Position numbers and translations under genes: made by a program. From contig CAIXDD010000382.1 in assembly GCA_903918155.1 (NCBI GenBank), forward strand, positions 1-10,718: a stretch of 10,718 nt of DNA. Reading direction: 5' to 3'. The notes below the pieces were generated by a model. It made no database searches, was not told where the DNA came from, and saw only the letters and a list, made by a program, of their open reading frames with translations. Of the stretch, positions 1 to 7,108 are shown in pieces. Numbering within the stretch: position 1 is the stretch's first letter; each line of letters opens with the position of its first letter. Source of the DNA: an uncultured Hyphomicrobiales bacterium (lineage in GTDB: Bacteria > Pseudomonadota > Alphaproteobacteria > Rhizobiales > Beijerinckiaceae).

Positions 1-1
1 G

Positions 2-583
2 CAGGAAGAGCGCGATTTCCTCTCCGTGCGGTTCGGCAATGTGCTGGGATCGAGCGGCTCCGTCGTGCCGATCTTCCTGCGCCAGATCGCCAATGGCGGG
101 CCGGTCACGATCACCGATCCCGCCATGACGCGCTATTTCATGAGCATCAAGGAAGCCAGCGAACTGGTGCTCGTGTCCTGCGCGCTCGCTTCGGGCGCCG
201 ATGGGCGCGCGCGCGCGCTCGATGGAACGAAGGCCGCGTTCTTGCTCGATATGGGCGAGCCCGTGCGCATCGTCGATCTTGCGGAGCAATTGATCGCATG
301 GTGCGGATGGACGCCGCATCAGGACATCAAGATCGTCTATACCGGCCTGCGCCCGGGAGAGCGCCTCGAGGAGGCGTTGGTCTGCGCGGATGAAGACGCG
401 CAGCCCTCCGCCGTGAAGGGCGTGTTCCAGCTCGTCACGCCGGCGCAGAGCTTCGACCATGTGGAGGCTGCGCTCGCCGGCCTCGCGCTTGCGCTGGAGC
501 GCGACGACAAGTCTCTGGCGCTGGAGCATCTGCACGCCATGATCGCGCGCCATGCGCGCGCCGACGCCGTTCATGCCGCGTGA
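2..583 (+). CDS. CapD/FlaA1-like polysaccharide biosynthesis nucleotide-sugar epimerase/dehydratase (3' part only)
   Basis: The gene enters from the left edge; frame 2 is open from base 2, giving about 193 visible residues. The stretch RFGNVLGSSGSVVPIF, then GPVTITDPAMTRYFMS and later TGLRPGERLEEAL are hallmarks of the C-terminal half of CapD/FlaA1-type short-chain dehydrogenase-like enzymes, which act on UDP-linked sugars at the start of O-antigen, capsule or exopolysaccharide synthesis. The cofactor-binding glycine loop and catalytic residues would lie upstream and cannot be checked. Many relatives are about 600-residue inner-membrane proteins with an N-terminal membrane domain; whether this one is long or short is not visible. 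A GTG at base 26 is inside the conserved block and is not the real start. The 3' end overlaps the next gene by 32 bases, suggesting translational coupling. The family is secure; the exact reaction (4,6-dehydratase or C4 epimerase) is not. Confidence 0.93.
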   Translation, partial: QEERDFLSVRFGNVLGSSGSVVPIFLRQIANGGPVTITDPAMTRYFMSIKEASELVLVSCALASGADGRARALDGTKAAFLLDMGEPVRIVDLAEQLIAWCGWTPHQDIKIVYTGLRPGERLEEALVCADEDAQPSAVKGVFQLVTPAQSFDHVEAALAGLALALERDDKSLALEHLHAMIARHARADAVHAA

Positions 584-1760
584 CCTGAAAGACCGCGTGT
601 CGCAGCAGGCGCTCGCCCAATTCGGCGTCGCGCTGGTGCTGTTCACGCCGCTTCTCTTGCCGTTCGCCCGCCGCATGGCGCCGCCGATGCTCGTGGCCGG
701 CGCGCTTCTGCTCGCGCTTGCCGTCCAGCTGCGGGCGCGGCCCGCGCCTGTGGCGGGCATGCGCAGGGGAAACCTCTTCGCCTGGGCCTGCGCGCTCTTC
801 TTCGCCTGGGCCTTTGCGAGTCTGGCCTGGACGCCGCTGCCGCTGCGCGGCCTCACGCAGGCAGGCGCCTGCGCGCTTGTCTGCGCGGCCGGGCTCATCG
901 TTCTTGCGCTTGCGCCCGCGCCTTCGGCGCTGCTGCATCGCATTTTCGCGGGCGCGCTTGTGATCGGCGCCGGCGTCGCGGCCGTGGATTTGTGGTTCGG
1001 TTCGCCGCTCGCCGCCCATGTGCGCGGCGCCGAGGAGGCGCATCGTTACAATATGGTCGCCGCAAGCCTTCTCGCCATGGCCTGCGGCCTCGCGGCGCGC
1101 GCGGACGTGTCGCCTTTGTGGCGCGCAGGCGCGTTCGCCGCCGTCGCGACGCTCGTGCTCTCCAGTGACAGCGAAAGCGCGAAGCTCGCGCTCGGCGCGG
1201 CCTTGCTCGCCGGCGGCCTTGCGCGCGTCGTCGCGCAGCGCGCTTTGTCGGTGCTGGTCGCGGCCGCCTTCGTCGCCTGCATGGTTGCGGCGCCCTGGTT
1301 CGGCGATCTTGCGGAACCGCTCGCGACGCGCGGAGGCGCCTTTCTCGAGGCCGGCCATGCGGGCGACCGTCTCGAGATCTGGCGCGGATCGGGCGCTTTC
1401 GCGCTGCAGGGCTTGCCGTGGGGCCATGGGGCCGGCGCCTCGCTCGCCTATGCGCATGGCGCCTCCGGGCCCGTCGGGATGTCGTGGGGCCACGCGCACA
1501 ACAATTTCGTGCAGGTCTGGCTTGAGCTGGGCGCGCCGGGCGCGCTCGCCGCGCTCGTCGCTTGCCTTGCGCTGGCGCAGGGACTGGCGCGATTGCCGGG
1601 CGCGCTTTTCCCGCAGGCCTGCGCGCTTCTGGCCGCCGGCGCGCTGGTCGCCCTCGTCAGCCACGGCCTGTGGCAGGCGTGGTGGTGGAGCGCCTTGTTC
1701 ATCGCGGTGATCGCCATGGGGCTGACAGGCGCGAAGCCTTTAACATTTCGCGATCCATGA
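552..1760 (+). CDS. O-antigen ligase / Wzy-type polymerase family membrane protein
   Basis: A 402-residue, strongly hydrophobic protein with roughly ten membrane-spanning stretches separated by short loops. A larger loop with GDRLEIWRGS is followed by WGHAHNNFVQVWLELGAPG (H314, H316, N317), which matches the conserved HxHN...E.G..G block of the Wzy_C/O-antigen ligase family. Members join undecaprenyl-linked glycan to lipid A core or polymerise repeat units on the periplasmic face of the inner membrane. The sequence does not decide between ligase (WaaL), polymerase (Wzy) and an exopolysaccharide polymerase. The start at 552 lies inside the previous gene; no good Shine-Dalgarno lies at the usual distance (a GGAG at 523-526 is too far), so translation is probably coupled. 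A second ATG at 573 is possible. The stop codon overlaps a 12-bp palindrome. Confidence 0.85.
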   Translation: MRAPTPFMPRDLKDRVSQQALAQFGVALVLFTPLLLPFARRMAPPMLVAGALLLALAVQLRARPAPVAGMRRGNLFAWACALFFAWAFASLAWTPLPLRGLTQAGACALVCAAGLIVLALAPAPSALLHRIFAGALVIGAGVAAVDLWFGSPLAAHVRGAEEAHRYNMVAASLLAMACGLAARADVSPLWRAGAFAAVATLVLSSDSESAKLALGAALLAGGLARVVAQRALSVLVAAAFVACMVAAPWFGDLAEPLATRGGAFLEAGHAGDRLEIWRGSGAFALQGLPWGHGAGASLAYAHGASGPVGMSWGHAHNNFVQVWLELGAPGALAALVACLALAQGLARLPGALFPQACALLAAGALVALVSHGLWQAWWWSALFIAVIAMGLTGAKPLTFRDP

Positions 1761-1768
1761 GCTATAGC
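1740..1768 (+). promoter_or_regulatory. Candidate sigma70-type promoter for the two-glycosyltransferase unit
   Basis: TTAACA (1740-1745) and TATAGC (1763-1768) are separated by exactly 17 bases, matching five and four of six consensus positions. The hexamers straddle the stop codon of the upstream membrane-protein gene. The expected transcript start near 1775 leaves about 60 bases of leader before the preferred ATG at 1836. Judged by eye only; weak matches are common, though less so in DNA this GC-rich. Confidence 0.4.
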
Positions 1769-1770
1769 TC
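1759..1770. repeat. Perfect 12-bp palindrome GAGCTATAGCTC
   Basis: GAGCTATAGCTC is its own reverse complement. It begins inside the stop codon of the upstream gene and covers the proposed -10 element, so it could be an operator. With no spacer it would not make a useful hairpin, and no T run follows, so it is not a terminator. Confidence 0.45.
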
Positions 1771-1823
1771 GCGCGCATTGTCATGGCGGGACTCGCATGA
1801 GCCCGCGGGCGCCGCGCGCGTCC

Positions 1824-1828
1824 AAGGG
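1824..1828 (+). promoter_or_regulatory. Shine-Dalgarno AAGGG that favours the ATG at 1836
   Basis: AAGGG lies seven bases before ATG 1836, the usual distance. The earlier in-frame ATG at 1797 has only a poor GGCGGG upstream. Protein sequence starting MGSRLRVLHAYK also fits the usual N-terminus of GT4 enzymes. Confidence 0.6.
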
Positions 1829-1835
1829 TGATCGC

Positions 1836-2975
1836 ATGGGTTCGAGATTGCGCGTTCTGCACGCTTACAAAGTGTTTTTTCCCGACGTGCGGGGCGGCGT
1901 TCCCACCGTGCTCGACGCCTTGTCGCGGCTTGCGCCGCAACGTTTCGCGCAAACCATTCTCGCCACCAGCAAAAGGCCGCGCGCCTCGACGACGCAAGAC
2001 GGCGCCGAGGTTGAAACCGTGCGCTCGCTTGGCGACGCGCTGTCGCTTCCCGTCTCGCCCTTCTATCCGTGGCGCCTGTGGCGCCGGCTCGCGGCCGTGG
2101 ACGTCGTCATCCTGCATGCGCCCTTTCCGCTGGCCGATCTCGTTCTCGCCTTCACCACGCGGCGTGCGCGCGCGCTGATCGTCTATTGGCATTCCCATGT
2201 GGTCGCGCAGCGTTTCGCCTTTCGTTTCGTCGCCCCGCTCATGCGCATGACGTTGAAGCGCGCGGACGCCATCGTCCTGTCGCATCCCGCGCTCGTTTAT
2301 CCGGGCTCCATTCTTGAGCCGTTCCGCGAGAAATGTGTGTTCGCGCCTTACGCTGTGGATGTCGATAAATTCTCGCCGTCGCCGGAGCGCGCGTCCGCCC
2401 CTGCGCGTGAAAAGCTGGTGGTCGCTTGCGGGCGTCTGGTGAAATACAAAGGCTTCGACATCCTCATCGAGGCGGCGCACCTGTTCGAAGGGCAAGTCGT
2501 GATCATCGGCGAGGGCGGCGAACGCGCCGCGCTGACGCAGAAGATCAAGGAGCTTGGTTTGGAGTCGCGCGTGCGGCTCGTCGGTCTTCTGGAGGACGGC
2601 GAACTTGTGGCGCTTCTGCGCCGCGCCGACGCCTTCGCCTTTCCTTCTCGCACGAGCGCGGAGACCTTCGGGCTCGCGCAATTGGAGGCGATGGCCTGCG
2701 GTCTGCCCGTGGTGAACACGCGATTGCCCACGGCGGTGCCGGAGCTTGCGCGCGACGGGGCCGAAGCGATCACCGTGCCGCCGGGCGATGCGCAGGCGCT
2801 TGGGCAGGCGCTTGATCGGCTGTTGCGCGATGATGTTCTGCGCGCGCGGCTTGGCGGGGCGGCCCGCGTGCGCGCGCTGGCCCATTACGCGATGCCTGTG
2901 TATCAGGAGCGCATGGCGCGGCTGATCGAGAGCTGCGCCGCCGGCGCGCCGCTTCCACGCGACGACGCGCCATGA
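1836..2975 (+). CDS. Glycosyltransferase family 4 (GT-B fold)
   Basis: A 379-residue cytoplasmic or membrane-associated glycosyltransferase when started at 1836 (392 if started at 1797). The N-terminal acceptor domain opens with LRVLHAYKVFFPDVRGGVPT, a pattern shared by many GT4 enzymes: a first beta strand, then a Gly-rich turn. The donor-binding half contains VACGRLVKYKGFDILIEA and the EX7E signature ETFGLAQLE (E276 and E284 in this numbering), where the two glutamates contact the nucleotide-sugar. These enzymes are retaining transferases using NDP-sugars such as GDP-mannose or UDP-glucose. The donor and acceptor cannot be read from the sequence; nearby gmd makes a GDP-sugar a reasonable guess. 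The gene overlaps the next by ATGA, so both are likely translated from one message. Confidence 0.92.
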   Translation: MGSRLRVLHAYKVFFPDVRGGVPTVLDALSRLAPQRFAQTILATSKRPRASTTQDGAEVETVRSLGDALSLPVSPFYPWRLWRRLAAVDVVILHAPFPLADLVLAFTTRRARALIVYWHSHVVAQRFAFRFVAPLMRMTLKRADAIVLSHPALVYPGSILEPFREKCVFAPYAVDVDKFSPSPERASAPAREKLVVACGRLVKYKGFDILIEAAHLFEGQVVIIGEGGERAALTQKIKELGLESRVRLVGLLEDGELVALLRRADAFAFPSRTSAETFGLAQLEAMACGLPVVNTRLPTAVPELARDGAEAITVPPGDAQALGQALDRLLRDDVLRARLGGAARVRALAHYAMPVYQERMARLIESCAAGAPLPRDDAP

Positions 2976-4108
2976 GCGTGCGGATCGGCGTCGATTTGAA
3001 GCCTTTGGTCGGGCAGCGAACCGGCGTGGGAAAATATCAGTCGGCCCTGATGGCGGCGGTGCTGCGGGCCGGCGATCATGTCGCCTATGTGGGCTTTGGC
3101 GAGCGCCAGTGGCGTGACGTCGCAGCGGCGGATCTGTCGCAGGAGCCCTCTTCGGCGCCCGCCCGCGCCTCGCTCGTCTCCATTCTGCGCAAGGCGCCCT
3201 TCGCGCATCTGGCCTATCAGACTTTGCGCAGCGCGCTTTACGAACGCAGCGCGCGCGCATCGGGCGCGGATTTCTTTCACGCATTCCTGTATCGCCCGCC
3301 CGCCTTCGGGGCCCTGCCGTTCGTGCCGGTGGTCTACGACCTCTCCAACAAGCGTGTGCCGCAGCACCATCCCGCTCAGCGCCTTCGCTGGATGGAGAAA
3401 CTCGATGCGTATATCGCGGACGCGCCGGCGATCCATACGATTTCGCGGTTCACCAGCGACGAGATCGTCGAATTTTATGGCGTGCCGCGCGACAAGATCC
3501 ATGTGATCGAGCCCGGCGTCGATAAGCTCTTTCTCTCGCCTGCGGGGGAGGGGAGCGCGTTGCGCCGGCTGGGCGTTGCTGCGCGCCATTATTTTCTCTC
3601 GGTCGCGACGCTTGAGCCGCGCAAGAATCTCGTCACGCTGATCCGCGCCTTCGCAGCCTTGCCGTCATCGGTGCAGGAGGCCTGTCCGCTTGTTCTCGTG
3701 GGCGCGCGCGGTTGGGCGCAGGCGTTGCCGGCGGAAGCGGAGCGTCTGTTGGCGAGCGGGCGCATGCGCATGGCGGGCTATGTGACGGATGCGGATCTGC
3801 GCGATCTCTACGCCGGCGCCTGTTCGATGCTCTATGCGTCGACCTATGAGGGTTTCGGCATGCCCATCGCCGAAGCGCGTGCGACGGGCGCTAGCGTGAT
3901 CGCGTCAGACATACCGCCGCACCGCGAGGCGAGCGCGGGGGAGGCGCTGTTCATCGCGCCCCTCGATGTCGATGGCTGGACGCGCGCCATGCGCGATTCA
4001 TTCGAAATGCGGCGCGTGGATCGCACGCGCGGGCGGAGCGTTTTCGACTGGGATGATTCCGCGCGCAAGACGCTGGCGCTTTATGACACGGTGATGCGCG
4101 CCCTGTGA
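2972..4108 (+). CDS. Glycosyltransferase family 4, mannosyltransferase-like
   Basis: A 378-residue GT-B protein. The N-terminus RIGVDLKPLVGQRTGVGKY resembles the R-x-GVGRY start of the WbaZ/MtfB-like mannosyltransferase branch. The C-terminal half has FLSVATLEPRKNLVTLIRAF, then RMAGYVTDADLRDLYAGA, and the EX7E motif EGFGMPIAE (E293, E301). Such proteins add mannose or a related sugar to a lipid-linked oligosaccharide at the cytoplasmic face of the inner membrane. The start ATG lies within the ATGA overlap with the preceding glycosyltransferase, indicating coupled translation. The stop TGA is followed immediately by the stop of convergent gmd, with no hairpin between them. Donor specificity is inferred only from family likeness and the neighbouring gmd. 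Confidence 0.93.
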   Translation: MSVRIGVDLKPLVGQRTGVGKYQSALMAAVLRAGDHVAYVGFGERQWRDVAAADLSQEPSSAPARASLVSILRKAPFAHLAYQTLRSALYERSARASGADFFHAFLYRPPAFGALPFVPVVYDLSNKRVPQHHPAQRLRWMEKLDAYIADAPAIHTISRFTSDEIVEFYGVPRDKIHVIEPGVDKLFLSPAGEGSALRRLGVAARHYFLSVATLEPRKNLVTLIRAFAALPSSVQEACPLVLVGARGWAQALPAEAERLLASGRMRMAGYVTDADLRDLYAGACSMLYASTYEGFGMPIAEARATGASVIASDIPPHREASAGEALFIAPLDVDGWTRAMRDSFEMRRVDRTRGRSVFDWDDSARKTLALYDTVMRAL

Positions 4109-5143
4109 TCAGAACGCCGGCGCGAAGTCGCGCGCTTGCTTGTCATCGGCGATCGCCATGGCGCCGACCATGTCCTCGAAGGACAGTTTGCGCCGCCATC
4201 CGAGCTCATCCTCCGCTCGCGCAGGGGAGCCGACGAGCGTGTGCGTGTCCGCGGGCCGATAAAATTTCGGATCGATCTTGATCAGCGTTCGGTTGGTTTT
4301 TCTGTCCACGCCGCGCTCATCGAGCCCCGCGCCCTGCCAGACGAGATCGAAGCCCAGATGCTGGGCGGCGACCTGCGCGAATTCCCGCACGCTGCGCGCC
4401 TGGCCCGTGGCGAGCACATAGGAGCCCGCCGTCTCCGCCTGCAGCATGCGCCACATGCCCTCGACATAATCGCCGGCAAAGCCCCAATCGCGCCGTGCGT
4501 CGATATTGCCCAGCGTCATCGCCTCGCGTCGTCCATGTTTGAGCATGGCGAGTTCCGACGTGATCTTTCGCGTGACGAAATGACGCCCGCGCAAGGGCGA
4601 TTCATGGTTGAACAGGATGCCGGAGCACGCATGGACGCCCCAGGTCTCGCGATAGCTCAGCGTGATCCAGTGCGCATATAATTTGGCGATGCCATAAGGG
4701 CTGCGCGGCTGGAATGGGCTTTGCTCATCCTGAACGGCGGCGCGCGCGGGGCCGAACATTTCCGATGATGAGGCCTGATAAAACCGAATTTTGGGATTGA
4801 TGACGCGGATCGCTTCAAGAATGCGCGTCACGCCCAGAGCGTCCACATCCGCCGTATAGACGGGCTGTTCATAAGATGCGCCGACGAAGCTTTGCGCGGC
4901 GAGATTGTAGATTTCGTCCGGTTGAACGTCCTCGATCGTGCGCATGACATTGGCGTGTTCGACAAGATCGATGTCGACGATTTCAATGTCGTCGGCCACG
5001 CCGAGACAGGAGAGCCGGCTGGTGTTGAGCGAGGATGAGCGCCTCTGGCCGCCAACGACGCGATAACCGCGTTCAAGGAGGAAACGCGATAGATAGGCGC
5101 CGTCCTGTCCGGTGACGCCGGTGATCAGCGCTGTCTTACCCAT
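4109..5143 (-). CDS. gmd: GDP-mannose 4,6-dehydratase
   Basis: Converts GDP-D-mannose to GDP-4-dehydro-6-deoxy-D-mannose using tightly bound NADP, the first step to GDP-L-fucose, GDP-D-rhamnose, GDP-perosamine and relatives. From the preferred start the protein has 344 residues, about the normal Gmd length. It shows the Rossmann loop GVTGQDG (9-15), the RRSSS patch (34-38), SSSE (125-128) and the YGIAK pair (Y150, K154). LFNHESPLRG and RDWGFAGDYVEGMW are strongly Gmd-specific. Aligned with E. coli Gmd (T132, E134, Y156, K160 from memory), the Thr position is Ser126, a conservative change. ATG 5143 is chosen because GGGG lies seven bases upstream; ATG 5149 or 5200 would add 2 or 19 residues that do not resemble the family. 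No reductase or aminotransferase that would finish the sugar lies in the window. Its stop abuts that of the converging glycosyltransferase. Confidence 0.95.
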   Translation of the reverse strand: MGKTALITGVTGQDGAYLSRFLLERGYRVVGGQRRSSSLNTSRLSCLGVADDIEIVDIDLVEHANVMRTIEDVQPDEIYNLAAQSFVGASYEQPVYTADVDALGVTRILEAIRVINPKIRFYQASSSEMFGPARAAVQDEQSPFQPRSPYGIAKLYAHWITLSYRETWGVHACSGILFNHESPLRGRHFVTRKITSELAMLKHGRREAMTLGNIDARRDWGFAGDYVEGMWRMLQAETAGSYVLATGQARSVREFAQVAAQHLGFDLVWQGAGLDERGVDRKTNRTLIKIDPKFYRPADTHTLVGSPARAEDELGWRRKLSFEDMVGAMAIADDKQARDFAPAF

Positions 5144-5150
5144 CCACATA

Positions 5151-5154
5151 CCCC
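5151..5154 (-). promoter_or_regulatory. Shine-Dalgarno GGGG deciding the gmd start
   Basis: On the minus strand GGGG is separated by seven bases from ATG 5143, but by only one base from ATG 5149. This favours the shorter protein, which begins MGKTALITG as is usual for Gmd. Confidence 0.45.
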
Positions 5155-5181
5155 GACGGTCGCCAGCATGCGGGTGCGGCC

Positions 5182-5197
5182 CGTTCACGCTTGAACG
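5182..5197. repeat. Inverted repeat in the gmd leader
   Basis: CGTTCA and TGAACG form six-base arms around a four-base CGCT centre, between the candidate gmd promoter and the start codon. It could be an operator or a leader hairpin. No T tract follows on either strand, so it is not an intrinsic terminator. By-eye observation with no independent support. Confidence 0.3.
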
Positions 5198-5217
5198 CAA
5201 CGAGGGGTAGCGGTTTG

Positions 5218-5246
5218 TGTGTAACGAAAGGGCGGTGAAAGGTAAA
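5218..5246 (-). promoter_or_regulatory. Candidate promoter for gmd
   Basis: On the minus strand TTTACC (5246-5241) and TACACA (5223-5218) are spaced 17 bases apart within a locally AT-rich stretch. Matches to consensus are moderate (four and three of six). It would give gmd its own start, about 60 bases of leader, separate from the upstream unknown gene, whose stop is 133 bases from the gmd start. Read-through from that gene is also possible because no terminator is seen in the gap. Confidence 0.25.
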
Positions 5247-5276
5247 AAATTGTAATCCTGAGCGCTGAGCGGCGCG

Positions 5277-6743
5277 TCAGGCGGAGAGCGCCTCGAAGTC
5301 AGGCAATGCGCCGATGATGTTCACCGTGGAGCCGTCGTCCATCGACCATGTGTGCACGTGCAATTGCTTGCCCGAGGCGAGATCCGACCAATCGAAAACG
5401 ATGACGTTGCGCCCGAGAGAAACGACCTTGTAATCGGGATTTGAAGCCGCGAACCATTCCAGCGCTTCGAAAGCGGTCTCGACGGATTCGTGCTCTTCGA
5501 AAATCGTCCCGCGGACAGCGGTCGATTCGAGGTCGTCCGTCGCGCGCGCGAAGACGGAGTTCTGCGCCGCGTGCGCGCCTTCGGAATCGATCGCCGTCAC
5601 GACGGCCGCGAAAGCGCCGGTCTGGTAAAAGTCAGCTTGCATGACATTGGTCAGCGCGGTCATCATCGAGGGCGAGAGCACCTCGATGGAGGTGTGATGG
5701 GCGACCTGCGCGGAAATTGAATCCTGCACGACCTGCATCGCCTGATTTTCTTCGGCATGGCGCGCGACGTTTTCCTCCGCCTTCGCGGCTTGCAAGCGTG
5801 CGTGCTCCAGCAGGTCGGAGGCGTCATCGAAAGACGGCGCGATCTGCGCGTCGTCGGACTTTGCGAGGATGACCGCCTGATCGCCGGAAAACGCATTCGT
5901 TGTGAACGTATGCTCAACGCTCTCTGCGGGCGCTGTGACCGCCTGGGCGGCGGCGTGCAGAACGTGCGTCTCCTGGTCCTGCGCGTCGGCGTTCGCGTCT
6001 GCGCTGAAATTCGCGGCGTCAGCGGATTTGACGCCGCGCTCGTCAGGGCGCGCGAATTCGCTTTCGTTCAACATCGCGCCGACCAGCTCGTGCTCGCCGC
6101 GTTGCGCATCCATGCCGGCGGTGACAAGCGACGCCTCGCTGGCGGTGGCGACATGATCGCCGAATTCGAAAATGGTGACGGAGAGCGCGACGGTGACGGC
6201 GCTCAAAGCGATCCATGCCTCACGATTGCCAATGAGGCCAGCGGCCTCGAGCAGGGCCTGGAAGGTCGCAGGCAAGGAATCCTTGGTGGGCGTCTTCGAG
6301 GCCGCTTCATGAGCGTCCGCCGCCTCCGCGTCCGATCCCATGAAAAGAAAGAAAGCGGTCGCCACCAGGGCGCTGAGAAGCGCTGCGGGATGCAGGAAAA
6401 CTTTCGTGTCGTTCGCAGGCCGCTTCATCATCAGCGGCTGTTGCGTCACGAACGCATCGACGATGTCGCGAAAGCTGCGGCCGCGCAAAACGCGATCAAG
6501 CCCGCCGCCGGCGGCGATATATTCGTTACCGTGTCGGGCGAAGTGAATGACGACGTCGCCGATCTCCGGGCGACAAAAGACGAACCAGGGGTCGCCTTCG
6601 TCGCTGACGCCGCGATCGGTCTCAAGCGAAATGCCCGACTGAAGCAGGATCGTCTCGACCCTGTAGAACTCCGCCAATTCCTGCTGCGTCCAATCCCCGC
6701 CTGACGCGGGCTTGAAGAAGAGCGGAAGGATATTGGCGTGCAT
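5277..6743 (-). CDS. Acidic membrane protein of unknown function next to a type I secretion operon
   Basis: A 488-residue protein whose function I do not recognise. Residues 18-107 form a compact soluble domain (DWTQQELAEFYRVE, then DEGDPWFVFCRPE and VVIHFARHGNEYIAAGG). A hydrophobic segment spans about 117-136, a second about 176-192. The region 196-345 is low-complexity, rich in Ala, Glu, Asp and Gln, with a probably helical part near 312-345. The C-terminus (436-488) is beta-like and ends VHTWSMDDGSTVNIIG before a short tail. There is one cysteine (C57), no signal peptide at the N-terminus, no RTX glycine repeats and no enzyme motif visible. The start at 6743 has GAGAGG eight bases upstream. 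It follows the XRE-type gene by 24 bases, so the two are probably one operon, divergent from prtD/hlyD-like genes. A sensor, regulator partner or accessory role in secretion is inference from position only. Confidence 0.85.
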   Translation of the reverse strand: MHANILPLFFKPASGGDWTQQELAEFYRVETILLQSGISLETDRGVSDEGDPWFVFCRPEIGDVVIHFARHGNEYIAAGGGLDRVLRGRSFRDIVDAFVTQQPLMMKRPANDTKVFLHPAALLSALVATAFFLFMGSDAEAADAHEAASKTPTKDSLPATFQALLEAAGLIGNREAWIALSAVTVALSVTIFEFGDHVATASEASLVTAGMDAQRGEHELVGAMLNESEFARPDERGVKSADAANFSADANADAQDQETHVLHAAAQAVTAPAESVEHTFTTNAFSGDQAVILAKSDDAQIAPSFDDASDLLEHARLQAAKAEENVARHAEENQAMQVVQDSISAQVAHHTSIEVLSPSMMTALTNVMQADFYQTGAFAAVVTAIDSEGAHAAQNSVFARATDDLESTAVRGTIFEEHESVETAFEALEWFAASNPDYKVVSLGRNVIVFDWSDLASGKQLHVHTWSMDDGSTVNIIGALPDFEALSA

Positions 6744-6767
6744 CAGCGAAACCTCTCGACCCGCGTT

Positions 6768-7085
6768 TCAGCGCGGCGACGCGTCGGACTCGTTACCGAA
6801 TAAAACATTGTATGTAATCGGGTCGTAAAACTTCATCAGATTTTGAACGAAATCTTTCGGGTCAAGATCAAGCGCCTTCGCCCACGCAACATAGCGATCA
6901 GGCGGGATGCGGCCGCGTCCTGTTTCCAATTGGGAGATGAATGTATAGTAATCCGTGCCGATTAATTCAGCTAGATTGCGTTGCGAAAGGCCCTTGGCTT
7001 CTCGAAGCGACTTAAGCCAAAGACCCCCGTCTTTACGGAGCTCGATAGTTTCGCTCGAAGCCCTGCGCTGAGGATTCGAATACAT
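6768..7085 (-). CDS. Small XRE-family helix-turn-helix regulator
   Basis: A 105-residue DNA-binding protein. Residues 23-75 read as a Cro/C1-type HTH: LKSLREAKGLSQRNLAELIG gives helices 1 and 2, and DYYTFISQLETGRGR (45-59) the recognition helix region, followed by PPDRYVAWAKALDLDP. The tail FVQNLMKFYDPITYNVLFG (79-97) lies outside the HTH and may serve dimerisation or partner contact. The ATG at 7085 has a strong AGGAG seven bases upstream and a good promoter before that. The gene is about 50% G+C by hand count (6781-7080), far below its neighbours. The next gene, for an unknown membrane protein, starts 24 bases downstream. Autoregulation and control of the divergent secretion operon are likely from the layout, not demonstrated. 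Confidence 0.9.
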   Translation of the reverse strand: MYSNPQRRASSETIELRKDGGLWLKSLREAKGLSQRNLAELIGTDYYTFISQLETGRGRIPPDRYVAWAKALDLDPKDFVQNLMKFYDPITYNVLFGNESDASPR

Positions 7086-7092
7086 GACTTAT

Positions 7093-7097
7093 CTCCT
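7093..7097 (-). promoter_or_regulatory. Strong Shine-Dalgarno AGGAG for the XRE-family gene
   Basis: On the minus strand AGGAG sits seven bases before ATG 7085. It fixes the start codon and suggests efficient translation compared with the weak sites of the polysaccharide genes. Confidence 0.7.
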
Positions 7098-7108
7098 GCG
7101 TTGGGTGT

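Noticed and set aside
435..1664. Long minus-strand open frame (409 codons) opposite the O-antigen-ligase-like gene
   Set aside because: Very Arg/Ala/Gly-rich translation without any family pattern, typical of a frame kept open by GC-rich third positions of the true gene on the other strand.
1740..3284. Minus-strand open frame of 514 codons opposite the glycosyltransferases
   Set aside because: Crosses two well-supported GT4 genes and their overlap; Arg-rich with no domain. Shadow frame.
5757..6704. Plus-strand open frame of 315 codons opposite the unknown membrane-protein gene
   Set aside because: I compared both. The minus-strand frame has a good ribosome-binding site, operon spacing, membrane segments and balanced composition; the plus-strand frame is Arg/Gly-rich with no ribosome-binding site.
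5277..6743. The 488-residue protein as the substrate of the type I exporter
   Set aside because: It has two internal membrane segments and no GGxGxD-type repeats, which argue against export through a type I channel; a position next to the exporter alone is not enough.
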